Below, one piece after another: positions 19,418-27,906 of a stretch of 64,000 nucleotides of DNA; within the stretch, counting starts at the first letter, position 1, and every line of letters starts with the position of its first letter. Source of the stretch: Chroococcus sp. CMT-3BRIN-NPC107 (GTDB taxonomy: Bacteria > Cyanobacteriota > Cyanobacteriia > Cyanobacteriales > Chroococcidiopsidaceae); NCBI GenBank assembly GCA_019359635.1, contig JAHHGY010000006.1, positions 1-64,000 on the forward strand, given 5' to 3'. The notes beneath the pieces are model-generated. The model was given only the letters and a program-made list of their open reading frames with translations. It was not told the DNA's origin and searched no databases. The translations under genes were made by a program, and so were the position numbers.

Positions 19418-20119
19418 ATGAACCCGCAAATATTAGCATCTCTCCCAGATTGTTACCCCCGCCCTTACCCCCTCAACATTGCCGAGCAGCAAATTTTCCT
19501 AGAAAATTTGTCTCCAGACTTACTACCCGATCGCTGTTTGCGCTCCTACGGCAGAGCTAAAGCAAAACAGGGCGATTACCAAAGCGCGATCGCTTCCTTG
19601 AGCCATTTGATCGATCGCCATCCCGATAATGCGATCGATTACAACAATCGGGGGCTAATTTATTTTCAAAGCGGTCAATTGCTTAAAGCGATCGCCGATT
19701 ACGATAAAGCAATTCAACTCAATCCGCAACTAGCTAGTGCTTACAACAACCGCGGTAACTACTATGCTGCTGCGGGTAGCCTAAACATGGCAATTTGCGA
19801 CTACGACCGAGCTTTGGATCTCAACCCCAGTCACGTCCGAGCCTGGATCAATCGAGCTATTACCTGGCGCGATTTGGGCAACTATTCTCAAGCGATAGAA
19901 GACTTAGAAATTGCCGCCTTGTTTGGTCAACTGCAAGGAAACATTTACGCCGAACAAGGGCGGACTTATCATCTTTGGGGAGACTGGAATTTGGCGATCG
20001 CCGATTATCGTCGGGCTTTACCGCATCTCTCTCTCGATCGAGATTCAACCGCAGATATTAACAACAATCGTTTGCGAAAGCAAGTGGAAACTTGGTTACA
20101 GCAGTTGCTCAATTCTTAA
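19418..20119 (+). CDS. Tetratricopeptide repeat protein, 233 aa
   Basis: At least four TPR units between about residues 40 and 190, e.g. AIDYNNRGLIYFQSGQLLKA, ASAYNNRGNYYAAAGSLNMA and VRAWINRAITWRDLGNYSQA. No signal peptide or membrane span, so a cytoplasmic protein-protein scaffold. The partner cannot be told from the neighbours. HIP1 sites are frequent in the coding sequence. A hairpin follows. Confidence 0.88.
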   Translation: MNPQILASLPDCYPRPYPLNIAEQQIFLENLSPDLLPDRCLRSYGRAKAKQGDYQSAIASLSHLIDRHPDNAIDYNNRGLIYFQSGQLLKAIADYDKAIQLNPQLASAYNNRGNYYAAAGSLNMAICDYDRALDLNPSHVRAWINRAITWRDLGNYSQAIEDLEIAALFGQLQGNIYAEQGRTYHLWGDWNLAIADYRRALPHLSLDRDSTADINNNRLRKQVETWLQQLLNS

Positions 20120-20123
20120 TTAG

Positions 20124-20152
20124 CAAAGAGCTATTGATTAATAGCTCTTTAA
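20124..20152. terminator. Hairpin after the TPR gene
   Basis: AAAGAGCTATT and AATAGCTCTTT form a perfect stem between convergent genes. The T run is short, so it may be a weak or bidirectional terminator. Confidence 0.55.
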
Positions 20153-20157
20153 AAACG

Positions 20158-20541
20158 CTAATTATTTTTCTGCAAAAATACTGGGCGTTGTTTTGGATCT
20201 ACGCGATTGCTTTGTTCTGACATAATTTTTTTGGCTTGCTGAGGATCGAAGGAGCGCTTAAAATCAGCTTGTAGATCGGCTACACGACTTTCGGTCAATT
20301 CGACTTCTGTAGAGATTTCCTGCAATTTTGCCTGTTGAGACATACTGTAAGGCAGCAACTTGACTAAAGTAGATACTACTGCGATCGCCAACACAACATT
20401 TACAACTAGCTTGGCAGTGTTTTCAATTGCCATTCCCCGATAAGGACTCAAAGGTTGGCGCTTGCGGATTTTTCTTGTTGGTGTTACCTGGCGAGGCTTT
20501 ACAGTTTCTAGTGTTTGTCTAGGTTTTTGAAGGGCGTTCAT
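20158..20541 (-). CDS. Single-span membrane protein, 127 aa (septal-type topology)
   Basis: A basic proline/arginine-rich N-terminus (about 37 residues), one membrane span around residues 45-64 (LVVNVVLAIAVVSTLVKLLP), then a charged coiled-coil-like segment (LQEISTEVELTESRVADLQA) and a short tail. This topology matches FtsL/DivIC-type septal proteins, but that is inference; I do not recognise the sequence itself. Confidence 0.7.
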   Translation of the reverse strand: MNALQKPRQTLETVKPRQVTPTRKIRKRQPLSPYRGMAIENTAKLVVNVVLAIAVVSTLVKLLPYSMSQQAKLQEISTEVELTESRVADLQADFKRSFDPQQAKKIMSEQSNRVDPKQRPVFLQKNN

Positions 20542-20860
20542 ATTTAAAAGCCGCGATTTGTTGAAAACTAGGGTTTATTATTTTTGCAGATTATAAACTA
20601 TAACACTGACATCCAACTTAGTAAGTTGGACTACTGGTTGAGGTTTTTCACTACTCACATACAAAAATACACCCGCAGCTTACCACAAGTTATTTTTTTG
20701 TGCATCAGCATTATTAAATCTTTATCTATTTAGTTAATAAATCTTTAATTAACCTCTAGCTCTACCCTGCCAACAGGTTAGTAGGGGTGAGCTACTTGTG
20801 TTTCCGGGCAAGAGAAGGTTAGGTTTGGTAATATATCTACATACTTGCTGCCCTAAGCTC
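20542..20860. other. Divergent intergenic region with a 19-bp palindrome
   Basis: Between two divergent genes. At 20612-20630 lies a perfect palindrome, TCCAACTTA-G-TAAGTTGGA, a possible operator or small RNA hairpin. The rest is AT-rich with no coding frame of note. Confidence 0.6.
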
Positions 20861-21418
20861 ATGCTACGTCAAACTTCTCTAGGCTCCCTCGGTTTAACTA
20901 TTGGTGGTGTTTTAACAATTGTTGGATTTTATGCTTATTTTTCTGGTAATCCTACCCTAAATTTGGTGGGGTTTTTCTATGGCATTCCTTTGTTATTGGG
21001 TGGATTAGCACTTAAAGTTTCAGAACTAAAACCCGTACCCTACACCCAGCCTACTACACCAGCAGTAGTCACCCTCCGAGATTTGCAAGCTACAGACACG
21101 CAAAATCAAATTCGCAAAGACATCACTCGCTACCGTTACGGACAAGATGCTCATCTTGATAGCTCCTTATCTCACCTTAGTTTAAGTCCTACCGACGAAG
21201 AGCGTCCGTTGATTACTGGTATCCGCGAAACTGCAACCGACGGCGCGTATACACTAATTATCGATTTTTATTCGCCGCTAATTCCTTTGAATTCTTGGGA
21301 AGAAAAACATCAAAAAATGACAAGTTTTTTTGGGCCTGGAATACAAGTTGAAATCAAGCAGCCAAAAAAAGATAATATTGAATTAGCATTAATTGCTACT
21401 TCTGAACCTAAAAAATAA
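20861..21418 (+). CDS. DUF2854 family thylakoid-type membrane protein
   Basis: 185 residues from ATG 20861 (the frame is open from 20798). It opens MLRQTSLGSLGLTIGGVLTI with two close membrane spans (to about residue 50), then a soluble domain with DITRYRYGQDAHLDSSLSHL and PTDEERPLITGI. This is the conserved DUF2854 family of cyanobacteria and chloroplasts; its function is not established. Confidence 0.8.
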   Translation: MLRQTSLGSLGLTIGGVLTIVGFYAYFSGNPTLNLVGFFYGIPLLLGGLALKVSELKPVPYTQPTTPAVVTLRDLQATDTQNQIRKDITRYRYGQDAHLDSSLSHLSLSPTDEERPLITGIRETATDGAYTLIIDFYSPLIPLNSWEEKHQKMTSFFGPGIQVEIKQPKKDNIELALIATSEPKK

Positions 21419-21453
21419 AGGTTTTAGTTGAGAAAAATACAGAAAAATAGTTT

Positions 21454-21711
21454 TTATTTTTCTAGGCGCACAGCATACCACTGTAAATATTGACCGGGTT
21501 CTAAAACTAATTCGCAGCTAGTATCTATTAAATAGTTAGCTTGTTCCTCAATAGAAGAAAGACTTTGTAATTCCTGCGGTAGCTTGGACTGACTGTGCGC
21601 CAAAACTACTTTCAATTTTTCTAATAGCTCATTAGCAGTAATAAATTGTTCTTGTTGGTTAGGTTCTAATACAACAAAATCGTCCTGTTGATACATCATT
21701 GGGTCGGGCAT
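21454..21711 (-). CDS. CRR7-like protein (chlororespiratory reduction 7 family)
   Basis: 85 residues. MYQQDDFVVLEPNQQEQFIT, then SSIEEQANYLIDTSCELVLE and a C-terminus GQYLQWYAVRLEK fit the CRR7 family as I remember it. In plants CRR7 is needed to accumulate the NDH complex; the role of the cyanobacterial form is less clear. It converges with the DUF2854 gene. Family call is from memory and should be tested. Confidence 0.65.
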   Translation of the reverse strand: MPDPMMYQQDDFVVLEPNQQEQFITANELLEKLKVVLAHSQSKLPQELQSLSSIEEQANYLIDTSCELVLEPGQYLQWYAVRLEK

Positions 21712-21889
21712 AAGGCAGGGATTACAACTTTAGATAGGGTGAAACTTAGCTGTTGTTTTGTTACTTTAGTTAGACAATTAACTATTTAGAAGTTTTAGAC
21801 AAATAAATACTTTGGCATAAAAGAATTAATCTAATTATACCGACTAAAAATTCCCACTACTAAGGATTTTGAGTAACAAATCTACTCCT

Positions 21890-22876
21890 ATGAAAAGAAC
21901 TGGAAGCTGTCTTATCTTCAATCCATCGGCTGGTCAAAGCAATCCAGAGCAAGATTTAGCAAAGATTCGGGCATTGCTAGAACCGAATATAGAGCTAGAT
22001 ATTCGGTTTACTACTGAAAAATTAGATGCAGATGCGATCGCTCTTGAAGCAATTGCTCAAGGCGCAACCAGTATTATCGCCTCTGGAGGGGATGGAACTT
22101 TATCGGCGGCAGCAAGTGCTTTAGTAGGAACAAATATACCTCTAGGGATTATTTCTCGCGGTACAGCCAACGCTTTCGCCGCCGCCTTGGAGTTGCCCGA
22201 TACTATTGAAGCTGCCTGCGAGACGATATTGGGCGGTTTGACAAGAGTAATTGATGCCGCTAAGTGTAACGATCGCCCAATGGTATTACTAGCAGGGATC
22301 GGGTTTGAAGCAGAAACCGTAGATAGAGCCGATCGCCGCGCCAAAAATCGGTTTGGGGTCTTAGCTTACGTAATGGCAGGAATTCAACAATTACGAGAAT
22401 TAGAATCTTTTGAAGCAGAAATCGAAACCGCCGATAAAATTATCAAGCTGACGGCGGCGGCGATTACCGTTGCCAACGCCGCACCCCCAACATCAGTTTT
22501 AGCGCAAGGGCCCGCGGGAGTAGTTTTTGATGATGGCTTATTAGATGTAACTGTTGTATCGCCCGTAACTCGTGCTGGTGCGATCGCAGCTTCTTATCAT
22601 TTGCTCCAAACTGCCTTAAATGAAAGTGCCACCGAGCGCGATGATGTAGGATACTTGCGAGCCAAAAGAGTAGTTATTAGAACCGATCCGCCACAAAAAG
22701 TAGTTCTTGACGGGGAAATTATTGGTTTTACACCCATTGATGTCGAATGCGTACCTGGTGGTTTAACTATATTTGTACCAGAACACATAGCGCTGCCTTC
22801 AGTAGTAGAAAAACTTGAGGGCTTGCCAGATTTAACTATTGAAGCTAAATCTACTAATGGATTTGAAAATGCGTAA
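21890..22876 (+). CDS. YegS/BmrU-type lipid (diacylglycerol) kinase
   Basis: 328 residues from ATG 21890 (TTG 21869 is also open). The catalytic motif ASGGDGTLSAAASALVG and the nucleotide loop LIFNPSAGQSN mark the diacylglycerol-kinase catalytic domain; PLGIISRGTANAFA and the C-terminal VVLDGEIIGFTPIDVECVPG complete the YegS/Rv2252/BmrU pattern. It phosphorylates a lipid hydroxyl with ATP at the membrane. Exact substrate unknown. Confidence 0.85.
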   Translation: MKRTGSCLIFNPSAGQSNPEQDLAKIRALLEPNIELDIRFTTEKLDADAIALEAIAQGATSIIASGGDGTLSAAASALVGTNIPLGIISRGTANAFAAALELPDTIEAACETILGGLTRVIDAAKCNDRPMVLLAGIGFEAETVDRADRRAKNRFGVLAYVMAGIQQLRELESFEAEIETADKIIKLTAAAITVANAAPPTSVLAQGPAGVVFDDGLLDVTVVSPVTRAGAIAASYHLLQTALNESATERDDVGYLRAKRVVIRTDPPQKVVLDGEIIGFTPIDVECVPGGLTIFVPEHIALPSVVEKLEGLPDLTIEAKSTNGFENA

Positions 22877-22909
22877 GCAGTTGCCAATAACTAATTCCTA
22901 ATTTTCCCT

Positions 22910-23638
22910 TCAATTAAGCCAATTATGCACGGGTGTATCTATCTTTAGCCAGGCAGAATAAACGCCTAGGCGACTTACTAATAATTCTTTTTTCACTTCG
23001 CCTAGTTTTTTTTGCTCAATTGTGTGAGGAAAATCTCTAAAAGTTTTGGTATACTGCTGCACGAAAGCCGTAACCCATTTGTGTATTGATTGTAGTTGCG
23101 AAAAGCTTTCTACTTCTGCATCTACACCAGAAAAAGTAAATTTCGCCGAACTATCAATACAAAAGTTATTTAGCCAATCATTATTAGGGCGATTTAATTG
23201 CCAATTACTTATAGTTATTTTTGCTCCCAAATAGTTGCTGGTGTACTTACTTAATTGGTTAAAAGCTACAACTATTTCATCAATTTTAATTTCTATTCTT
23301 TTAAAACCTAAAAGTAAAAAAATTTTCTGTTGAATATTTAGAATTTCTGCGGAGTGAAGAAGGTTTCTCGCCACAAATTTTTGATGAGTTAAGCACAAAG
23401 TTTCTAATTGCTGTATTTTAATGTTAACTTCGTTTTTTTCCTGATACAACCTTTGTAAAAGTTGTTCTTAAATATCTTCCAAATATACACTATCTAAAAG
23501 TTCCTTCAAATCTTCGGCAGAACTAACGCAAAAGCCATTTTTTTGATTTACCATCCATTGTAAATCTTTAGAATTTTGTAAAAATATTTTACGGATATAA
23601 TAGCAAGTTGAAAAAGACAATTTATTAGTTAAGTTCAT
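22910..23638 (-). pseudogene. Unknown protein, one frame split by an in-frame TAA
   Basis: ATG at 23636-23638 opens MNLTNKLSFSTCYYIRKIFL and runs 56 codons to TAA at 23468-23470. Immediately after it the same frame continues (EQLLQRLYQEKNEVNIKIQQ) to a stop at 22910, in all 242 codons plus the stop. The downstream part could start at TTG 23449 as a separate 179-aa protein. Unbroken frame on both sides suggests one gene hit by a nonsense change, or two overlapping-type genes. It lies directly downstream of the kinase of the pap-like cluster. Family not recognised. Confidence 0.55.
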
Positions 23639-23682
23639 GGAGCATTTAAAATTTGAATAAAAAGTAATTGAAACAACTCGAT

Positions 23683-24582
23683 TTATACACTAGAGAAAGA
23701 TATATCAAATAAAGATTCCGCCGTACGCTCTAAGCTAGTATTTGCAACTTCTACTTGCGCCGCCAACCGCACAGAAGCTAACATTTCTGTTGCTGACTGA
23801 AATCTGTATGATGGTAGCTTTTGCATAGCTTTAGTAATTATCGAGCGCAGCAAAAAAGGTACAGTTTCTGGAATGATTACGGCTTGATTTATATGAGCTT
23901 TCAATAGCTCGCCAGGTAAGCCAGAAAAGGGACGCAAACCTACTACTAACTCAAATAATAAAACCCCCACAGCATAAAAATCAGAATGTTGTGAATATTG
24001 CCCGTAAAAGCGCTCTGGAGCCATATAAGCAGGAGAACCCGCACAATCATCTTGTTTATCGGTGCAAAGTTCGTGACTGAGTCGAGACATTCCAAAATCT
24101 GAAATACGCGCAATCCAACCTGTTGAATCTTGTGAATCTTGACTGAGCAAAATATTTTCTGGCTTAATATCTCGGTGAATAATTTTGCGACTGTGAATAT
24201 GCTCTAATCCGGCAAGAATATCAATAACTAACTTTAAACTCAAAGCTAAATCTATTCTTCCTTGCAAATTCATTAAATTGCGTAAACTACCTCCATCACA
24301 ATAATCCATAATTAAATATCTTCCAGAGGCGGTATGCTCTAAACCCTGAAAACTTACAACATTAGGGTGTTGTAAACTAAGAAGAAAATGCAATTCTCGT
24401 AAAAAGTTAGCGGTGGGAAAGCGATTCTTTTCTAATTCTTTAAGTGCGACTACTTGTCCGTTTATTTTGTGATTAGCTCGAAAAACTCGCCCAAATTGTC
24501 CTTGTCCTACTAGCTCTAAATTGCAATATTTAGATTCTGGTTGAACTTGCCGAAGTTTACTAGGTTCTTTGTTCATAATCAA
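23683..24582 (-). CDS. Hanks-type Ser/Thr protein kinase (SpkG/Slr0152-like)
   Basis: 299 residues, a compact kinase domain without membrane span: G-loop GQGQFGRVF (27-34), VALKEL with Lys48, HRDIKPEN (136-143), SDFGMSRL (161-168), AYMAPERF. All catalytic residues are present. By order it corresponds to slr0152 (spkG), the last gene of the Synechocystis slr0144-slr0152 operon. It probably acts on partners encoded in this cluster, but that is inference. The translated start may be ATG at 24582 or two codons in. Confidence 0.9.
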   Translation of the reverse strand: MIMNKEPSKLRQVQPESKYCNLELVGQGQFGRVFRANHKINGQVVALKELEKNRFPTANFLRELHFLLSLQHPNVVSFQGLEHTASGRYLIMDYCDGGSLRNLMNLQGRIDLALSLKLVIDILAGLEHIHSRKIIHRDIKPENILLSQDSQDSTGWIARISDFGMSRLSHELCTDKQDDCAGSPAYMAPERFYGQYSQHSDFYAVGVLLFELVVGLRPFSGLPGELLKAHINQAVIIPETVPFLLRSIITKAMQKLPSYRFQSATEMLASVRLAAQVEVANTSLERTAESLFDISFSSV

Positions 24583-24665
24583 AAGAGTTGCTGAGAAAAC
24601 GTAATAATATACACTGGATTTCGCACTAAACTTAGCTGAATAAAACTACGCCTCAGCAACCTAGT

Positions 24666-25676
24666 TTAAGCAAATAAACTACCGACAGCAATTTGTTCGC
24701 TATTCTCTTCAGTGCTAACCGATGAATTTAGCTCGTGAATTTGCTTACTAGCATCTTTTGCCATTTGGTAGCTGTTGATATCTCCAACCTCAAAAAATAG
24801 TTTGGCGGCTTCCCGTAAGTCTTGAACGGCTCTTTTTTTATTGCCTAGCTCGATATGCGCCAAACCACGACTGTAGTAAGCAGAAGCATGACTAGAATTG
24901 AGTTTAATAGCTTCAGTAAAGTCGCAAAGGCTGCCTTGGCTATCTCCTAGAGCTTGGTAGCTAGTACCACGTTTGTAGTACGCATCAGCATCGTAGGGGG
25001 CAATGCGAATTGCTTGAGTAGAAAAATCAATTTCGCGCAGATAACTTACTTTTCTGACAACTTCCATTTGTTCTTCGTACAAGCTTTGAAGTTTAGCATA
25101 CTCCATCAAGTTGCTATTGCCTTCAATTAAGCTAGGTATAATCTCTTGAATTTCTGCAAGCTGTGCGGCTACCGAATCAACAATAATTTGGGCTTCGGCT
25201 TTACCTTGCAATAGTTCGGCGACTTCTAGCTGACTGCGCTGCAACATTTCGGTGCATTCTTGGCTATCGCTCTTAAGTTGGCTAATATCACCACTTGAAT
25301 TGTTTAGCTGTACGTTGAAAACTTCAAGTTTGCCTTGAGTTTCGTTTTGTGCTTGCAGCATAGCGGTTTGAATTTGCTGGGAATGTTCTTGAAGGTTGTG
25401 TTCAAGCTGCTGCTGTAACTGGTTTATTTGCTGGCTATTTGCCTCTAGTGCTGGCATAATTTGGGCGATCGCACTTTGATTGGTCTTAGCCGCCGCTTCT
25501 AGCTGCGATCTACGATTTATCAAATTCAGCATGACTGTAATTGATAAAGGAACCGAGGCCAAAGCCGCTTGGTTGATAAAAATAGAGGCAATGGAACCAC
25601 CAATAGAACCAACTACAGAAATGGTTTCTACCATATCTAGCCAAGGGCGATTTTTTGGATTTAAGCTTTCTTGCAT
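24666..25676 (-). CDS. Membrane-anchored coiled-coil TPR protein (Slr0151-like)
   Basis: 336 residues: two hydrophobic stretches at about 18-52 (ISVVGSIGGSIASIFINQAA, then SVPLSITVMLNLI), a Gln-rich coiled coil to about residue 190, then two TPR units (AYYKRGTSYQALGDSQGSLC, ASAYYSRGLAHIELGNKKRA). Order and architecture match slr0151, reported to take part in PSII assembly/repair in Synechocystis. The kinase follows 83 bp later in the same direction. Confidence 0.85.
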   Translation of the reverse strand: MQESLNPKNRPWLDMVETISVVGSIGGSIASIFINQAALASVPLSITVMLNLINRRSQLEAAAKTNQSAIAQIMPALEANSQQINQLQQQLEHNLQEHSQQIQTAMLQAQNETQGKLEVFNVQLNNSSGDISQLKSDSQECTEMLQRSQLEVAELLQGKAEAQIIVDSVAAQLAEIQEIIPSLIEGNSNLMEYAKLQSLYEEQMEVVRKVSYLREIDFSTQAIRIAPYDADAYYKRGTSYQALGDSQGSLCDFTEAIKLNSSHASAYYSRGLAHIELGNKKRAVQDLREAAKLFFEVGDINSYQMAKDASKQIHELNSSVSTEENSEQIAVGSLFA

Positions 25677-25717
25677 GATGTTAAACTATTTCCTATAAAT
25701 AAATGGCGACAAAACTT

Positions 25718-26188
25718 TTAACCAAGCACAACTTGGTTGAGTTGTAAAATGGGATTAAATAAAGCGGATTCTTCGGGAGTAAGGTATTCTTGAGCTACAT
25801 CTTGAATAAGTTTGTAAGTTACACCCGCAGCGCGATCGTAATTAAAAGTCCGCACAATGGTTTTGTACCAAAGTAAAAAATTTTCTGGCATCCGATCGCG
25901 ATCGTCAAATAATAAAGCGGCAGCAGAGTGACGCAAAATATTAGTAAAGTCACGTCGGCAAGCAGCAACACCTTCAACTTGGGAAACCTTGGCAAATAAT
26001 TCGGGTTCTGCCTGACTTCTAATCTCTGCTACTTTGTCAACGATTTCGGTTGCAGCAAGTTGAATTTTATTGTAGGCACTAATGCGCGTATCGACAGAAT
26101 CAATATAGTCTTTGATAAATTGGAGTTCGGCACTAGAAGCATAACGTCCTTCGGTTTCGTTGCTCAAACGGGCTAGTTGTTTTAACAT
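25718..26188 (-). CDS. Phycobiliprotein-like globin (Slr0149 position)
   Basis: 156 residues. The helical pattern follows phycobiliprotein subunits: AELQFIKDYIDSVDTRISAY near the N-terminus, VEGVAACRRDFTNILRHSAA in the middle, and a C-terminal TPEESALFNPILQL. The central Cys with C-x-R-D spacing sits where alpha/beta phycobiliproteins carry the bilin Cys84 and Asp87. It is not a phycobilisome antenna gene by context; it belongs to the pap-like cluster. Whether it binds a bilin is open. Confidence 0.8.
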   Translation of the reverse strand: MLKQLARLSNETEGRYASSAELQFIKDYIDSVDTRISAYNKIQLAATEIVDKVAEIRSQAEPELFAKVSQVEGVAACRRDFTNILRHSAAALLFDDRDRMPENFLLWYKTIVRTFNYDRAAGVTYKLIQDVAQEYLTPEESALFNPILQLNQVVLG

Positions 26189-26212
26189 TTTGGTAATTAA
26201 AAATAAATGGAT

Positions 26213-26695
26213 TTAAGTATCGGTGGTACGGCCAAGATAATCGCTGACTTGAGAACGAGTATCGTTAAGCTGACTAATCATCGATCGCGTAATTAGCTTT
26301 CCAGCTTCGACTAAAACTTTGCTAGTAATGGGGTGCAAGATATTTTGCTCGGCGCGAGTACCAATTAAAGACTCAATATCTGTAATTGCTGTTACATAAG
26401 TCCCCGCAGGCAATTCCACTACTACCCCTTCACCCATAACTCTTGCTTGACAAGCAAGGCGGGAATTGGTGTTAGTTGTTGTAATTACTTCTAGGGTTCT
26501 TTGTTCGCGGCGATTCATTGGCGAAAGGCTCTCCATCCCACTTTTGATGTAAACGTGGCAGGTAGAACACATCCCGCGACCGTTGCAATCATGCAAAATA
26601 TCTAGTTCGTTGTCGAGTAGCGCTGAGAGAATGTTGGCGTTAGTTTGCACAACGGTTTCTTGAGAAATTGGTTCTAACTTAATAGTTTTAGCCAT
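26213..26695 (-). CDS. 2Fe-2S ferredoxin-like protein with C-terminal extension (Slr0148-like)
   Basis: 160 residues. Cluster ligands CNGRGMCSTC (C-x5-C-x2-C) and the distant Cys in SRLACQARVMGEG match a plant-type/adrenodoxin-like 2Fe-2S fold. About 55 residues after the fold (residues 105-160) are extra, ending LNDTRSQVSDYLGRTTDT. It lies between a V4R gene and a globin gene. It could pass electrons within the cluster's unknown reaction. Synechocystis has a second ferredoxin (slr0150) here, which this cluster lacks. Confidence 0.85.
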   Translation of the reverse strand: MAKTIKLEPISQETVVQTNANILSALLDNELDILHDCNGRGMCSTCHVYIKSGMESLSPMNRREQRTLEVITTTNTNSRLACQARVMGEGVVVELPAGTYVTAITDIESLIGTRAEQNILHPITSKVLVEAGKLITRSMISQLNDTRSQVSDYLGRTTDT

Positions 26696-26721
26696 ATTTT
26701 TTAAGCTTGATAAAAAGGTTA

Positions 26722-27390
26722 CTAAGCAGCTTTAGTTGTTTTTAGTCGTTCGATAATGGTTTGATGGTCTTGGTTTTCAGACAACCATCCTTCTACCGCC
26801 TTGAGGCGATCGCTCAAACCTAAAATAAAGTAATTGCAATCTGCGCCCAAAGATTCGCAGGAAGTTTGTACGCAATGAAGTTGTTTTCCAGTAAGTTGAC
26901 TAAAAAAAGCGCTGAGAATACCAGCTTCTAAAAAACAAACCGGGCGATCGCTTGGGGGAGCAGCTTCAGCAAAAGGAGAGTTGTAGTTTTAAACGACTAG
27001 AAAGCCTTGCTGATAGTAGTCAAGTTGCAAGTCAAAAGTACCCCAGCCGTGAGTTTTCCAGCATTGTTTTAGGCATTGGAGCAGTTCGACCATCTCCATT
27101 TCAGCTAGAGATTTGTGGTAATATTCGCTAATTTCTTCTGCAAAACGAGCATAAAAGTTTTTACCCCACCACCGACCGCAATTAAACAAAACGACTCCAC
27201 TAGCACTGCCTAACTCTTGGTCTAAGGCTGCATAGATGCCTTCAATTAAAGTTTCTGGTAGCGCTAACAGGCGATCGCCTTTACGGTTTTCAATTAGTCC
27301 TGATTCAAAATCGCCAGATAGGTAAGCATCGGGGGCAAAGTAATTACCTAGTACGGGTTGGTCTTTGAGCAAATCACCAATCGCAATCAT
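26722..27390 (-). pseudogene. V4R-domain protein (Slr0147-like) interrupted by an in-frame TAA
   Basis: The first part, 133 codons from ATG 27390, ends at TAA 26989-26991. The same frame then runs on another 88 codons to TAG 26722-26724 with a perfect V4R C-terminal half: DRPVCFLEAGILSAFFSQL, CVQTSCESLGADCNYFILGL. Aligned with the intact paralogue at 28446-29165, the stop replaces one residue in the loop after GFLVV. No start codon follows the stop nearby. So this is a V4R protein of about 222 aa broken by one codon. The V4R domain is a small-ligand-binding fold. Confidence 0.85.
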
Positions 27391-27415
27391 TTGGGCATTC
27401 TCCGTAATTAATGAG

Positions 27416-27892
27416 TTATCTAGATGAAGGGGCTAAATCTGTCATGAGTCTAGCCGCCGCCTGCGCTAAAAATGGTTGCAATAATGAATATTGCTTGTCG
27501 CTAAGGATTTGGGGGAATTGCTTTTGCAGTCCTTTGTAAATAGCGCTATCAATAGCTTGGGTTTGGTGGACTCGGACGATATCGGTGAGCCATTCTAAAA
27601 GTCGTCGTTCGAGAAATTCGGGATTATTCTGTAGCATGGAAGTCGCGCAATAACGCAAAACTGCCAACCAGTTTTTTAAACAGCGCTCCAAATCCGGTTG
27701 TTGGTCAGGAAAACTGGCGAGAAGCCCGTTAGCTATAGGTTGAAAAATAGCTATTTCTTTGTCGCGCAGCAATTCGTAGGTTTCTAGGCGCTGGGATAAC
27801 GATGTTGTGTAACTTTTAAAAGTATCAATTTCCCCAGACTTTAAGTAGCGCTCGTCTGCGTCGTAGAGCAAGGATTGTAGGTTGACATTCAT
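27416..27892 (-). CDS. Phycobiliprotein-like globin (Slr0146-like)
   Basis: 158 residues, all-helical, related to the gene at 25718. SLLYDADERYLKSGEIDTFK opens it, and LERCLKNWLAVLRYCATSML aligns with the chromophore helix: the Cys is kept but the following Asp is Asn (C-x-K-N), so a normal bilin pocket is less likely. It lies 25 bp before the next gene of the cluster, consistent with one operon. Confidence 0.75.
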   Translation of the reverse strand: MNVNLQSLLYDADERYLKSGEIDTFKSYTTSLSQRLETYELLRDKEIAIFQPIANGLLASFPDQQPDLERCLKNWLAVLRYCATSMLQNNPEFLERRLLEWLTDIVRVHQTQAIDSAIYKGLQKQFPQILSDKQYSLLQPFLAQAAARLMTDLAPSSR

Positions 27893-27906
27893 AAATCAAA
27901 GTTTCT

